A DNA stretch of 64,000 nucleotides, from positions 2,408,001 through 2,472,000 of the forward strand of contig NC_016478.1 of assembly GCF_000226095.1 (NCBI RefSeq), read 5' to 3'. The stretch's first letter is position 1. Each line of letters opens with the position of its first letter. This DNA is from Thermothelomyces thermophilus ATCC 42464 (Eukaryota; Ascomycota; Sordariomycetes; Sordariales; Chaetomiaceae). Below are positions 39,761-56,900 of the stretch, piece by piece. The notes under the pieces were generated by a model. The model was not told the origin of the DNA, made no database searches, and saw only the letters and a program-made list of their open reading frames with translations. Made by a program: the position numbers and the translations under genes.

Positions 39761-42424
39761 AGAGAAGCACATTCTGGGAAATTGTGCATTGAAAAAAAAA
39801 GGCCTGGCGTCACGGAGCTCGTCTTGCTACGGTCCATGCATACACAACAAGTACTGGGGTCTTGAGCCTACAGCATATGTGGTTTTTGACACGTGTTTGT
39901 CCTATCATCAGTGAGGGGTTGCGGTATTATTATTCGGTTTGCTTTTGGGCTTGCGGCATCCACTCTCTGGTGCTGGTCACCTTGTCTCTGTATGATACCA
40001 TCAAAAACTAGTTTACAGCAGGGTGGTTAAGTTTGCTCTGCAGCAGCTTAGGCGGCAATCGATGTTATTTGCGTCATCTCCACACCAACCCAATTCAGCA
40101 CAGGGGACGTCTGTCATGATTGGTTCGCGTCGAACAGGAAAGGCGCGAGAGAATGTGTCAGCAAGCACGAGATGTAGAGTAAAACATAAACTGTTGTTGA
40201 CACGAGGTTGCCACATTTGAGAAAGGGATCCATGTCTTTGCCAGCTCGGGTTAGGCTTGGCGGTTCCTCGGCAAGACTCCGGCGTCACCGTTCGAGCATC
40301 TGCGTGGATCGGCACAAGTACGGGATCTCCTTGGCAAGGAGCTACGCAAGAGACATACCGGTGCTACTGCCGCGATCCGCAGTGGGGCCCGGCTGTTGCG
40401 TTTTTTTTTACTAGTACGCAGTACGGAGTACGGATTACTCCGTACACTAGTGCACGAAATAGATTTTCCTGCTGAACATGAAGAACCACGTTTACCTCCT
40501 TTGCCTTGCTCAAGGTACTGTATATATGTACATATATAACCGCATGCCAAAAAAAGACTACCAAAACATCGAATAGGGCAGGTCGGCTGCGACCGTGTCG
40601 GGGGCTTCAGCGCCCTCGAAGATGTTCGAGAAAGGTCTTTTTTTTTTTTTCCTTGGGCTGAATGGGGTGATGATGTTATGTATGTACGGGATGCGGAGCA
40701 CCCCAACATACGATTTCGCTCTTCCTTCGGCGAGGCGAGACTCTTCGGCATGCATGCATGGAATACTACTACTTACAGTATGCACCTGATCTGCCGCCGG
40801 CCGGCCGTACTTGAGTGGTAGTTATGTATGTGGCGTCCTCGGAGATGGCTGGCTGGCTTCGGGAGCCTCCGGTCCCCTCCCCTCCTCCCCCTCCGCTCCT
40901 CTCCGGCTGCGCTGCGGATGGTGGTGTGTTGTTGCTGTTGCCTTTTTTCAATTCAAAGCGAGGTTTTCCCGTGGTGTGGTCGGTGGCCTGGTGTGGGGAA
41001 CGGGTTGCGTTTTTGGGATCTCTGTCAGCAGGCCTCATCGGTGTGCGTGAGCGCGTGGGATGTACGGATTACTCCGTAGCTTACGCAGTAGTTTACTTCT
41101 CGAAGAAACTTTCGATAGGTGGGTATGTTAAGGTATGTACATACATACTCGTACAGTACGATACGCATTGGTATGCAAGGTATGTAGTGTACGGCAGTGG
41201 TGGGTTGTTACGCTAGTGGGTTCGGTCGATTAAGGAGATAAGGGCCTTGGCTTGGTTCCGTGCATTTCTTTTTTTCTCTCTCTTGGGTGTTCCGGTCCGT
41301 GGGGGCCAGCGGGCAGGGTCTGGGCTTAGCCCGAACTGGGTACCGTCGGCATTTCGGTGGTTTGTGTGGTTCCAAGGCTCGGATGCGGCAACTTGCTCGG
41401 TATGCGATGGCAAAAATCGGGGCCAAAACGAGAAAGGAACAGAAGAGAAAAAAAAAATTCTGCTCGATGTGCCTTTTTTTTGCTTTGGCGATGCTGGTGG
41501 GATAAGTTCAGATGAATGCAGGCAGTTGGTAAAGGGTCTGTTCGTTCGTTCGTCGTTTGTTCGTCTGTTCATAACAACATTTGCAGAGCAGTTGAGTTGA
41601 ATTGTTGATACCCCTGAATTTCCTGTCCCGTGTCGTTTGTGCCATCCAACAACGAGGTTATCCAACACGGATTCGGTAACCATCACCCACTCAAGGTCCA
41701 CAGCGCTGGAGAAGCGATTCTCAACAGACAGGGTTGTGCTTACCTGAGCCTCTTTTCTGGTTTCATCTAGACAGTCCTATTCTGTCCGAAGTTTCTGTCG
41801 CAGTCGTTGGAAAGCAGCAGTTGGGTTGTTGTTGCACTTTGGGCTCATCCCAGTTGGATTCAGGGTCTTTGCGGGTCACGGCTCATTCGCTCACTTCGTC
41901 ATCGGACGCCACTTTGCCGTACTAGTACGCTGTTGCTGCCGTTGAATTTTTTTTTGTATGTACCACCGGGGGAGCTCTTCGGTAGTCGGGATCTGAGGGT
42001 ATTTGACATGGCGGATACGGAGTACGGAGTAGGGTAGGTAGGTATCCACAAGAACAACAATTTTTTTTTCCTGTTGAGTTTCTGACTTCCCTCGCGGAAA
42101 GGAGGGGAGGGGGGGGTTCCAACAGACAACTTTTCATCTCGGCGTTACTTTCAGCTGCTGTTCCACCGTTCCCCCGTCCTGTCAGGCTCGTCTAATCTGG
42201 GTGGTCGGTCGCTTGCTGGACGCCGTTGCGCGCATAGTATCACGCGCCACGGTTGGGACGCGTCGATAACTCGAACCTCCTCCCCCTCTTTTTCTTTCCG
42301 CCAAGTCCTCCTTATCTGCCATAGCTCGCCAGCCTCGTCAACCTCTCACGCCGGACCGCCCCCACCGAGGCCAAGCCGACAACGAGTACGCAGAGCTCCC
42401 AGGGCGCCGCCAGACAAGGCCCCT
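39761..42424. other. intergenic region between the two transporter genes
   Basis: No gene is seen in 2.7 kb. It is the densest area for the TACGGA(G/T)TA word: 40422-40430, 40429-40437, 40436-40444, 41063-41071, 41070-41078, 42016-42024 and 42023-42031. The last 250 bp before 42425 are C-rich and probably form the leader of the amino-acid permease. Confidence 0.6.
40421..40445. repeat. 10-bp inverted pair of TACGGAGTA words
   Basis: GTACGGAGTA (40421-40430) and its reverse complement TACTCCGTAC (40436-40445) are separated by 5 bp, and a TACGGATTA word overlaps both through the spacer. CTAG tetramers flank the structure on both sides. The arrangement could be a dimer-binding site or a hairpin. 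Confidence 0.85.
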
Positions 42425-44168
42425 ATGAAGGCCAGCGCGGTTCCGGGGGACTGGACGTCCTCCGGGGAGGACGTTGGCGTCATCGGGTCGACGGCATACG
42501 CCGTCGGCGGCGAGAAGAGCAAGAAGACGGGCGAGAAGGGCGCCAGCGACGCCGACTCGGCGCAGCAGGGCGAGCTGCAGCGTCAGCTCTCCGGGAGGCA
42601 CCTCAACTTCATCGCCATTGGCGGCACCATCGGCACCGGCTTCTTCCTGGGCACCGGCACGGCCCTGGTCAAGGCCGGCCCGGCCGGGTGTCTGATCTCG
42701 TACATGTTCGTCGGGACCATCTTGTGGTCGGTGATGGTCTGCCTGGGAGAAATGGCGACCTATATCCCCACGGCAGGGGCATTCTCGGCCTATGCGACGA
42801 GATTTGTTGATCCGAGCCTGGGCTTCGCGGTCGGGTGGCTGTACTGGTTTGGCTGTAAGTTGGTTGTTCTACCTCTTCCCCCCCCCCCCCCCGGCCCCCT
42901 TTCGCATTTTCTGCGTTATGACGCGGATGATGGTCGGTGGTACTGACACGCATGTTTGTTTGCCAACAGGGGCCACCACCTATGCCCTCTCACTCGTTGC
43001 CGCCGGCCTCATCATCCAGTACTGGAATCACGACCTGAACATCGGCATCATCATCGCCATCTTTTGGGTCGTCTTCACCGTCGTCAACCACCTCCCGGTC
43101 GGCATCTACGGCGAGCTTGAGATGTGGCTGTCGAGCCTCAAAGTCATCACCATCGTCGGCTTCATCATCTTTGCCATCTGCGTCGCCGCCGGTGTCGGTC
43201 AGGAGGGTGTCCTGGGTTTCCGGTTCTGGAAGGACCCGGGCGCCTTCAACGAGTACCTGGTCCCCGGCGGGATCGGGAAGTTCGTCGGCTTCTGGGCGGT
43301 CATGATCCAGGCCTCGGTGTCGTATCAGGGTGCCGAGCTGGTCGGCGTGGGCGCCGGCGAGGCCCGCGATCCGCGCAAGACGGTGCCCCAGGCGATCCGC
43401 GTCACGTACTGGGGCATCATGCTCCTGTTCGTCGTGACCATGCTCCTCATCACCATGGTGGTGCCCTCGTCCGACCGGGAGCTGCTCAGCGACTCGTCCA
43501 ACGCGTCAGCCTCGCCGCTCGTCATCGCCGCCCGGCGCGCCGGCGTCAAGGTGCTGCCCGACATCATCAACGCCGTCCTCCTGACGGCCGTGCTCTCGGC
43601 CGCCAACTCCAACGTCTACTCGGGCAGCCGCGTGCTGCTGGCGCTCGCCGAGGAGGGCCAGGCGCCCGCCATCTTCAAGAGGACGAACCGGTGGGGCATC
43701 CCCGTGTGGGCGGTCGGCGGCACCGCCGCGTTCGGCCTGCTCGGCTTCCTCAACCTGTCCGAGGACGGCGGCAAGGTGTTCAACTGGCTGCTCAACATTA
43801 GCGGCGTGGCCGGGTTGACCACCTGGGCGAGCACCTGCCTGTCCCACCTGGCCTTCATGCGCGCGCTCAAGGCCCAGGGCATCCCGCGCTCCGAGCTGCC
43901 GTACGTGTCGCGCTTCCAGCCGTACACGGCCATCTACGGCCTCTTCTTCAACGTCCTCATCACCCTGACGCAGGGCTTCACCGCCTTCGTCCACTGGAAC
44001 GTGAGCGACTTCTTCGCGGCATACATCAGCCTGATTCTGTTTGTGCTCCTGTGGGCCGGGCACAAGCTGTGGTACCGGCAGCCGAGCGTCAGCCCGGCAA
44101 AGGCCGACTTGGTTCGCGGTCGCTTCGATCTCAACGGGGAGAGATCGGCGGCCGATGGTGGGGTATGA
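42425..44168 (+). CDS. amino-acid permease (fungal APC/YAT family)
   Basis: Two exons (42425-42854 and 42970-44168) give 542 aa. The hydrophilic N-terminus (about 55 residues) is followed by the family signature LSGRHLNFIAIGGTIGTGF and about 12 membrane segments. Other hallmarks are the TM3 region GEMATYIPTAGAFSAYATRFVDP, YWFGWATTY across the splice junction, the loop GAELVGVGAGEARDPRKTVP and SAANSNVYSGSRVLLALAEEG. It imports amino acids by proton symport at the plasma membrane; general versus dicarboxylic or aromatic preference cannot be read. The intron (42855-42969) has a C15 run followed by GGCC. The gene is convergent with rvt, whose stop codon lies 337 bp away. A start at the first ATG of the frame keeps a typical N-terminal length. 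Confidence 0.92.
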
Positions 44169-44221
44169 GCATGAGTATGATTATGAGCCTGGGCCGGCGG
44201 ACCTGTGACTCGTGATTCCAG

Positions 44222-44266
<45 letters not shown>

Positions 44267-44504
44267 AGGAGACGGGAAGGGAACTCCCGGGGGAGGAAGG
44301 GGGACGTGTGTATGCCGCGCTCAAACTCTCGTGGGATGGAGGCTCGGTTGGGCAGATAAGCAATCCCGGGGCGAGCGGACAAAAAAAAAAGACCCAACAG
44401 CGTGTACTGTGTATGATAGAAGGTCGTGCATGATTTAGCGACGGCATATGTCTACATTCTTGGTTGCTTCCCAGACTACGGCGCGCTCTTTCGCGCGCAC
44501 GGGC
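44169..44504. other. convergent 3' region, amino-acid permease / rvt
   Basis: These 336 bp must contain both 3' ends. The main feature is the A40 run at 44224-44263. A second A10 run follows near 44381-44390. Confidence 0.6.
44224..44263 (+). repeat. A40 homopolymer tract
   Basis: Forty consecutive A begin 55 bp after the permease stop codon. No target-site duplication or retroelement reading frame is seen beside it, so I treat it as a simple repeat. Confidence 0.9.
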
Positions 44505-47464
44505 TCATAGAACCATGTTCCAGCTGACCTTCTTGCCCCTCATCATGGTCAGCACGCCGACAGGCAGGAACTTCTTGTCGACCAGGTTGAGCCCGCCAAA
44601 ATTCTCGAGCAGCTCTTTCGCGTAGAGCTGGAGGAGCCACTTCTTCTCGGCGTCGAGCCGGACACTGTTGGCGAGGAACTCCCTCAGCCCGCTCTCTACC
44701 TCCTTGCTCAGCGCGATGCCCTCCATCTCCGGAACGCAGATCAGCTTCTCGAAGGTCTTTAGGAAGTCGGAGCTCCATCGTTCGCGGTAGCGGGAATATT
44801 CTTCGAGCGAGAAGAAGCTCGTCATATCCGAATCCGAAATGACTCTTTCCCTGGCATCCTCGTCGTTCAGGAAACATCGGCGCAGCCGCTGATGCCGCTC
44901 CAGGTCGTCCAGGCTCTCAAAGTTCTTCTTTTCTTCCAGGTACTTTTCCCGCTCTCTCCTCAGAAAGTCCACGATTACCTCTTCAGGGCTCTCGGTGATT
45001 TTGTTGCGAACCAGGAACAAGCCGACGAAGGGGTTCCGGAGCCCCAGGCCTCCCAGCTGTTCCGGCAAGTAGATGAATGAATCCGGTAAGTTCGAGACTC
45101 CGAAGCGATCCTGGATCATGCCCTTGACTAGAAGGGGGGGGGATTGGGGTGGTTAGTGTACTGCACAGAGAGCAAACCCATATACACAGTAGGCGCAAAT
45201 ATATATATGTATATATGGGGGTCAAATTTCGCTTACTGTGTTCGACGACGCTTCCTTCCTTGCCATCTGAGCCAGGGAACAACCTCTTCATCATAAGGCG
45301 ATACGTGTCCAGGACCGCGTCGATATGCTCGCGCCCGAAGCAGTAGGCAGGTTCGCCAAAGGTGTGGCTAAAGAAACGGCCGATGCAGCTGTTCCATGTC
45401 TGGACCCACGACAGCACGCTGTTACACTCGGAGAGCTGCTTCTTGAGCTGGTCGACGTGCGCCGCTACCAGCTTGTCGTCGATGCCCCATTTGCCCGTCT
45501 TGGGGTCCAGACATAGGAAGCCTATCCGGACAGGGCCAACAGGCAGTGTTCGGGCAATGGTCGGATCCCTCTTGGCCGAGCCAGGGAGGTAGACGGACCC
45601 GGTCTTGGACTTGTTGAACTCGAGGCCAAAGACCCTGGCGAACGACTGCATGCACTCCCAAGCCTGGGCGCTCCTTTCCGGCTCGCCGACGAGCCAGATA
45701 TCGTCGTGCAGGCGGTACAACAGCATGCCGGTTTTGCGGTTGACGGCGAGATCCATGAAGAACAGCACCAGCTCCCCCGTGAACTTCTCCGACGAGTGCG
45801 CCATGGGGACGCCCCTCTTGCGGATACGGGGGCCGAGCTGCGGCCGGTTGTCCGAGGCGGCGTCCAGGTTCAGGGGAGACTCGAGGTACTTCTTGAAGAA
45901 GTCGATCCAGTCCTGCCCGAAGCCGACGTAGCGCATAACGGCAAAGATTGTGCTGTGCGGGAGACCGGTGGCATACCACTGCAGATCGGTCTGGACCAGG
46001 GCGACGCCGTGCCCGGGGCCTTCGCGGGTGTCGTACGTGACATTTCGCAGCCGATGGACCATCAGCTCTGCGGTGAGGTAGCGCAATAGTTGCTGCTTGA
46101 TCCCAGACCGTTTCGGCGGGTTGTAGCTCACGTCCACCTCCTTCACGTTCTTCGCACCACCATCGTCATCATCATCGTCGTCGTCCTTATCGTCGTCGTA
46201 TCCGACACCGCCATCGTATAGTGATGTCTCGGTGGCGGGCAGCTGCGAGAGCAGGAACGTATTGATGTAGTCCGACTTGCGCCGTACCTCCATAGACCCG
46301 CCATAAGTCCCCTTGGTACCCAGGTAGAACCACCTCCTATTGGAGTCGGCTGCCGAGGGCGCCATGTGGCCCTCAAGATCCCGCAAGCACACGGCGTTCA
46401 TGAAGTTCTTCAGAGCCGGCTTGAGCATGTTACAGAGTCTGATGCCGATATATTGGACGAAGATCATTTGCAGGATATCGTCGTCGGCCCATATCCGGTA
46501 CTTGCCGTTGAGGCCGCGGCGGGGCATGACACGAATACCGTCCTCTCCGGCGTCCCAGTGCCACTGCTTCAGGTCGGAAAACCGCATGTTCAAGACATCG
46601 GCGATCTCCGACTTGGCCACATCGCTCTCGAGAAAGTCGCGCAGGATGGCCTGCTTCTCGTCGCTGAGGATATCCTCGGTCAGGAGCCCCTTGATGCAGC
46701 TGGTGAGGGACTCCTGGGTGAAGGGAGCAGTCTCGGAAGCGAACTTTGTGCTCTCCCTGGCGATCCTGTCGCGCAGCTCTTTCAGCTCTCTTTGGCTCGC
46801 CTCGTCCGAAAACAGGTCGTCGAGGAAGCTGCGGATCTCGACCTCATCCGTCTCGAGCGGCTCGAACACGACGGTTTCAAACTTGTCGACGAGCTCGCTC
46901 AGCCGCTGCCGTTGACGTTCGATAAGCTCAAACGAGTCTTCGTCCGGATCGTCGGCCGAGGCTGGCAACGGGTCGGTGACGGGCTGATCCATCCATTCTA
47001 CAGGCGCAAGTCAGAACAAGAAAAACAAGATATTCCTAGAACGGGTGACAAAACCAAAAACATGGCAGGGAGGCTTAGTGTATGGATGTGTGTTACATAC
47101 CAGTTAGGAGGCGCGAGTACAGATGGGCCAAGTCCAACTTGCGGCTCTGGATGTCAAGCTTGCCGCGGAGCTGGCGGCTGAAGCTATCCAGCTTAGACAC
47201 GGGGATCGAGGCGTCATAGCGCGACTGGTCCAACCAACGCTGGACATTCTTGAACTCGGCATCTTTCGATGCGGCTGGGCATAGTTCCTTCACGGCCTCG
47301 AGAAGGCAGGCGAGGCGGTCCCGTTCGTCGACGGCGGCGTCGGCTTTGGCCAGATACACACGCTTGCGGTCCTCGTACGACTTGCGGCGCGATTCCAGCT
47401 CGCGAATCTTGCTGAGCGTGATGCTCTGCAGCGTCTTGGAGAGGACTGATTTGGGAGTCGCCAT
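44505..47464 (-). CDS. rvt: reverse-transcriptase-related cellular protein (rvt)
   Basis: Three exons (47101-47464, 45237-46997, 44505-45127) join in frame to 915 aa. The N-terminal part (1 to about 240) is charged and helical, likely coiled coil. An RT fold follows: motif A VQTDLQWY with Asp459; motif B-like RKRGVPMAHS and FTGELVLFFMDLAVN; and motif C LHDDIWLVG with Asp553-Asp554 after His552 instead of the usual Tyr/Ala-x-Asp-Asp. All three catalytic carboxylates are present. An acidic Asp run (about 388-401) lies in the insertion before motif A. No endonuclease, RNase H, gag or terminal repeat is present, and two ordinary introns interrupt the frame. This matches the single-copy rvt genes described by Gladyshev and Arkhipova in fungi and other taxa, not a retrotransposon. 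The physiological role of rvt is unknown. Start MATPKSV was chosen over an in-frame ATG nine codons upstream because it begins the conserved-looking helix. Confidence 0.88.
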
Positions 47465-47567
47465 GGTGGAAAGCCTGGTCACGGCAAGCAAGAGACAATG
47501 TAGGGGACGATGCGGGCAGGATTAATGAGCTCGAGGACGATTGGAAACGATTGGAAAAGGAGCTTGA

Positions 47568-47574
47568 CGACTCA
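47568..47574 (+). promoter_or_regulatory. near-match to CPC-1/Gcn4 site
   Basis: CGACTCA differs by one base from TGACTCA, the element bound by the general amino-acid control factor. It lies 104 bp upstream of the rvt start. A single near-match of this length is expected by chance in a kilobase or two, so this is only a pointer. Confidence 0.2.
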
Positions 47575-47743
47575 ATCCATCCGAGTCCATGGAGAGAGCG
47601 GATCTCGGCGGCTTTATCTTCAGATTCATAAGTTGTGTGCTTCAGTCGAAGCAGAAGCCGAAACCCCGTCATCAGCTCCAGGCAACAGACCACGGGGGGC
47701 CCTGCATTCAAGTTATGCTTTCTATCGTCGACTGGGCATGTTT

Positions 47744-47768
47744 TGGTTCACATGGTTCACATGGTTCA
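47744..47768 (+). repeat. catggttca 9-bp tandem repeat
   Basis: Two complete units and one partial unit of catggttca are arranged head to tail in the rvt/AROM divergent region. Confidence 0.85.
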
Positions 47769-48696
47769 CTAGTCAGGGTCGAGATTCTTCAAGGACGTCT
47801 TGCTGCCTGCTTGTTGCCTGTTGTGGCTGCGGGATAATGCTCTGGGGAAGCCACGCGAAGTGGAACTGGAAGTAGCGGGTGGGTCACGACACGATATCGG
47901 CTATGTGCAAAGCGTAATGCGGGACAATTCGTTGTACTATGTAGACAGCATGAGCATTCGCGCAGTTTGCCAAGATTCGCGGTGACCGAGGCGAACCAAC
48001 GTGGGCCAGAGCAGTCAATGATTTGATGCAGTTTCGCTTCCGGCTGGCGACTGTGTTTCTCGGGGTGTTCATAGGTGGCCTGACCAACCTGGTTTCTCGG
48101 GTGGCTTGTCATCTATGCTGGCTTTATTCCTCGCTTTCTATTAATCTTAAATTCTCCTCTCTCGCGCGCGCACTCTTTATCATATTACTCCTTCGTAGAG
48201 GAGAGTCTAGAATAACCCAAGGTCGACAGCGCTTCGGCGCTCTGTGTGCATGCATACAGTATACGCAGGAACCATCAAATGTACGGCGAAGCGGTGGGAA
48301 GCTGCGGTAAAAACCTTAGTAAAACTACCAAAATGGTGTTGTGCCAAGCTCGAAACACGGCTCAGGAGGGTGGGGAAGAGAAAGGCGGTTGGGTCGACGT
48401 GGTCAATTGACATTGACATGCCCCACAGGCAGCTCAACAGATGCCCCGCCATGCCGCTTTTGCAGAACCCCACCATTGGCAGCTCCGACAGCGGCTCTTC
48501 AGTCACCCGGAAGGTCATCTAAAGCATTACGCCGGGCCACGCTGAGCGGACTAGTTGGACACGACGGCGGTAGACCTTTAGTTTCTGTGTTTCCTTGGTC
48601 CGCGCATGATTTCTCTCTCAAGTTGAGACAGAACGGCCTGAGAGTGCATACACACACGCGCGCACACACGCACAGAGGCTCCTGCTCAGAATCTAA

Positions 48697-53959
<5,263 letters not shown>

Positions 53960-56900
53960 GCAGGGATGGTGGGGATCTGGAGAACGGAAGTGACGGGAGG
54001 AAAAGGAACGAAAAGAACATGTCGAAGTAGTGTTTCTCATTATTGCTATGGGCTACCGCAACGTAACCCTCAGCATCGTTACGAGGCACACTTTCGTCAA
54101 TGAACACTCTTATGTTCACCGACGACGGCGTAGGGATGTTCTTCTTCTCTAAGGGATGCTGATCAGGCTCCTACGCTACTTGCATCTACTTGATACCAAC
54201 CCCCCGGATGGCTGTGGTCATGCCGGTCCTCAAAGGCTCGTCTGGGATATCCGCGTCTTCCGTTCTGCTTAGCCGGGCGTGTGTGTGGTTACGTGTGAGC
54301 TGGACAGTAACTGCCTCAGCACAGGCGAGTTATCATTTCCCAGCGAGCGAGTGCGTATTACGGAGTACCTATGAGATGTACAGTACATACATACAAATCA
54401 CCCGGGCGCATTTTGGACAAAATGCATACATGAATGCAATGTCCATCCAGTTACTCAGTACATCGGTACAGACAGAACCGAGGGAGGATGTTAAGGTTCT
54501 GACGTGGACTGAACTCCCCTCGGTCACAAGCGTATACTCGGGTATAACACGCCACTCTGGTCGTACCCCCCAGCGGTAACATCTCGCAAGTTTTTTTTAT
54601 GGTTTTCTTGTCTTCTTTGAACATTTTGGTCCGTTTAGTCAATTTAGTTAGCATTTTTCAATTTCCCCTTTCCAATTATTACTTTTCCCTCCCGTCTGTA
54701 CACCTGGACCCCACCGGCTGTGTCATTGCGAGACGGGAGATTGCGTTAACTTCGTCATCGGTGAAGTCGTTTGTTTCCTGCTGCAGGGAGTTTTGATGTT
54801 TTTTTCGGGTCCCTGGAAGGAAAAAAATAAAAATAAAAAATAGATCGGGCAGATTTTAGATGAATAAGCGTAGCAAGGGCCGGAGCGACCGCGTCTGGCT
54901 TATGACGCCACTGACGGTGACATAACAGCCCACGCGCGCGGGCCAGAGCCTGGAGAAGGGGGTTGATTGTTCTGACCACGGCCTGTTTTCTCCTGCCTCG
55001 TGACTCGGCGTAGTGAGAGTTCCTTCCGACGTAGCCAGTGGTCCCATTTTGTCTTCGTGGTGGCGGTTGCACGGTCAAACGACGTCCAGGGAAGGAAGAT
55101 GTCTCCCTTGAAATGTATGTGTTTGCGAAGTACTGACTGTATATACTTAACCAACCTTGACTTACCATGTATTCTTTGTAGGTACCGAACATTATTGTAT
55201 ACCTATCCACATAAAATGCACGGAGGTCGGGAAGGCGGCAGACAGGTACAGTACCTGCCTGAAAAAGCAACCATTTGACTGACGAGGAAAGATTCCCACC
55301 TTGGCTACGTGCAGCAGGGAGGGGCGGCCCAGAACGATGCTGTCGATTTCTTGCGCAGAGGTACCTACCAACTTGCTCCAACCTGACACGGATCCATCTA
55401 GAAGAAGACGCGACAAACGAATCCATCCATCTCAACTGACCTGTTCCCGTGATATGCCAGCCCGAGACCCGATATCGTACCTCACGCGATGCATCGGTCA
55501 TTAATGGGGTATGTACGGATTACAGTACATTCCCAGGTACATACCTTACATAGCATGTCGAGATCAGGTGACAATTTCCCGTCCTCGTCATTGCCATCAA
55601 ACCAACCCCTCCCAGCGACCCAACATTACCCAGTCGCTGTCGCGAGGTCATCAAGCACACGGTCGGTCATTGATTCTCCGTCCCAGTAATCCAAGAACGA
55701 GTGACGAAACCGGACAAAAGAGGAAGAAAAGTGCACAAAAGACCCACACCCGCTAGAGCGATGCAGCTATGTTCGTGCCGGGTACATCTCACTCGATTCC
55801 CCGGTAGTAAATCACGTACGCCAAGCTTATAGATAAGGCATGTCCGACTTCTGATAGTCCACCGCCCAGGGAAGACGGTAGACTGCATGTAATGACTCTG
55901 AAAGAGATCAGGGGAGAAAAAAAAAAGAAGAGGACAACCGACTGCGAGAGCGTTCCGACTCTTTCCCTCTGGATATGGTAGTGGGAGTGTTGATACGTCA
56001 TCACACCAGACTCCCCTGGCGTTCCATGAAGACCCAGCGGGCTTAGATCCGGGGAAAGGTGATGGGTGGGGGTCACGGTTCTAGGCGCGCGAGGACTCGT
56101 TGCGGCACATCGATCATGCTGGTTGGGGTTTGGACAGCAGGGAACCAGCCTTCCACGGACTCCCTATTAGTACAGCTGAAGACATCAATAGGCGGTGTCT
56201 TTGGTCTCGCTGGGCATACGTTTTACACACCTAACCTCACCTACACACCGGGATGGCTGGCTCTCACCGTGTGTTTGTGTTGCTATCTACCTACCTCACT
56301 AGGCCTACCCTCGGCTTGTGGGTACCGCAGGAGATGCCATACCTCGGCTACTCTGGATATCGGACAAGAGCGTGATTCTTCTTGTTTTGGGGAGGGAGGG
56401 GGGGAAGGAGGTCACTACTAGTAAACTCTCTGGGGGGAGATTCCATGTGAAGTAGTTGTAAGTTAATGCAAAGTCATGCCTACTTGGTACTTACTGGTCG
56501 GGCCCTTTGTGCATGAAGCAAGGTCGGGAAGCTCTCCCACCAATGCAAGGAAGGCTCCACGGGGATCGGGGAGCTAACAACAACACAAGTTTGACACGGA
56601 ATATCAACTTGGCTCTTGGATGTTTGGCTGGTGAGATAAGATGAGATGTATTGTAACAATTAGAACGCTCAGTGGATGCACCTGCCGGCATCAATGCTAC
56701 ATACCCACCCAACCCAACAGAGTTTCTTTTCGTTTTCCCTCTCTGTCCCGAAGTCCTCTTTTGGTCTATGACCCATAGTCTTCGTGAACCCTGACAATAA
56801 TAAAACAGACACCAGGCCTTTCCTCGAAAAAAAAAAAGGAAACGATTAAAAAAAACCCACAATGCTATGCCTTGTCGCAGATCTTGTATGTGTACAGTCT

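Noticed and set aside
44224-44505. A40 tract beside rvt as the poly(A) tail of a retrotransposed copy
   Set aside because: The tract lies beyond the stop codon on the opposite strand sense (T run relative to rvt), no target duplication is seen, and rvt retains introns, so rvt is not a retrocopy.
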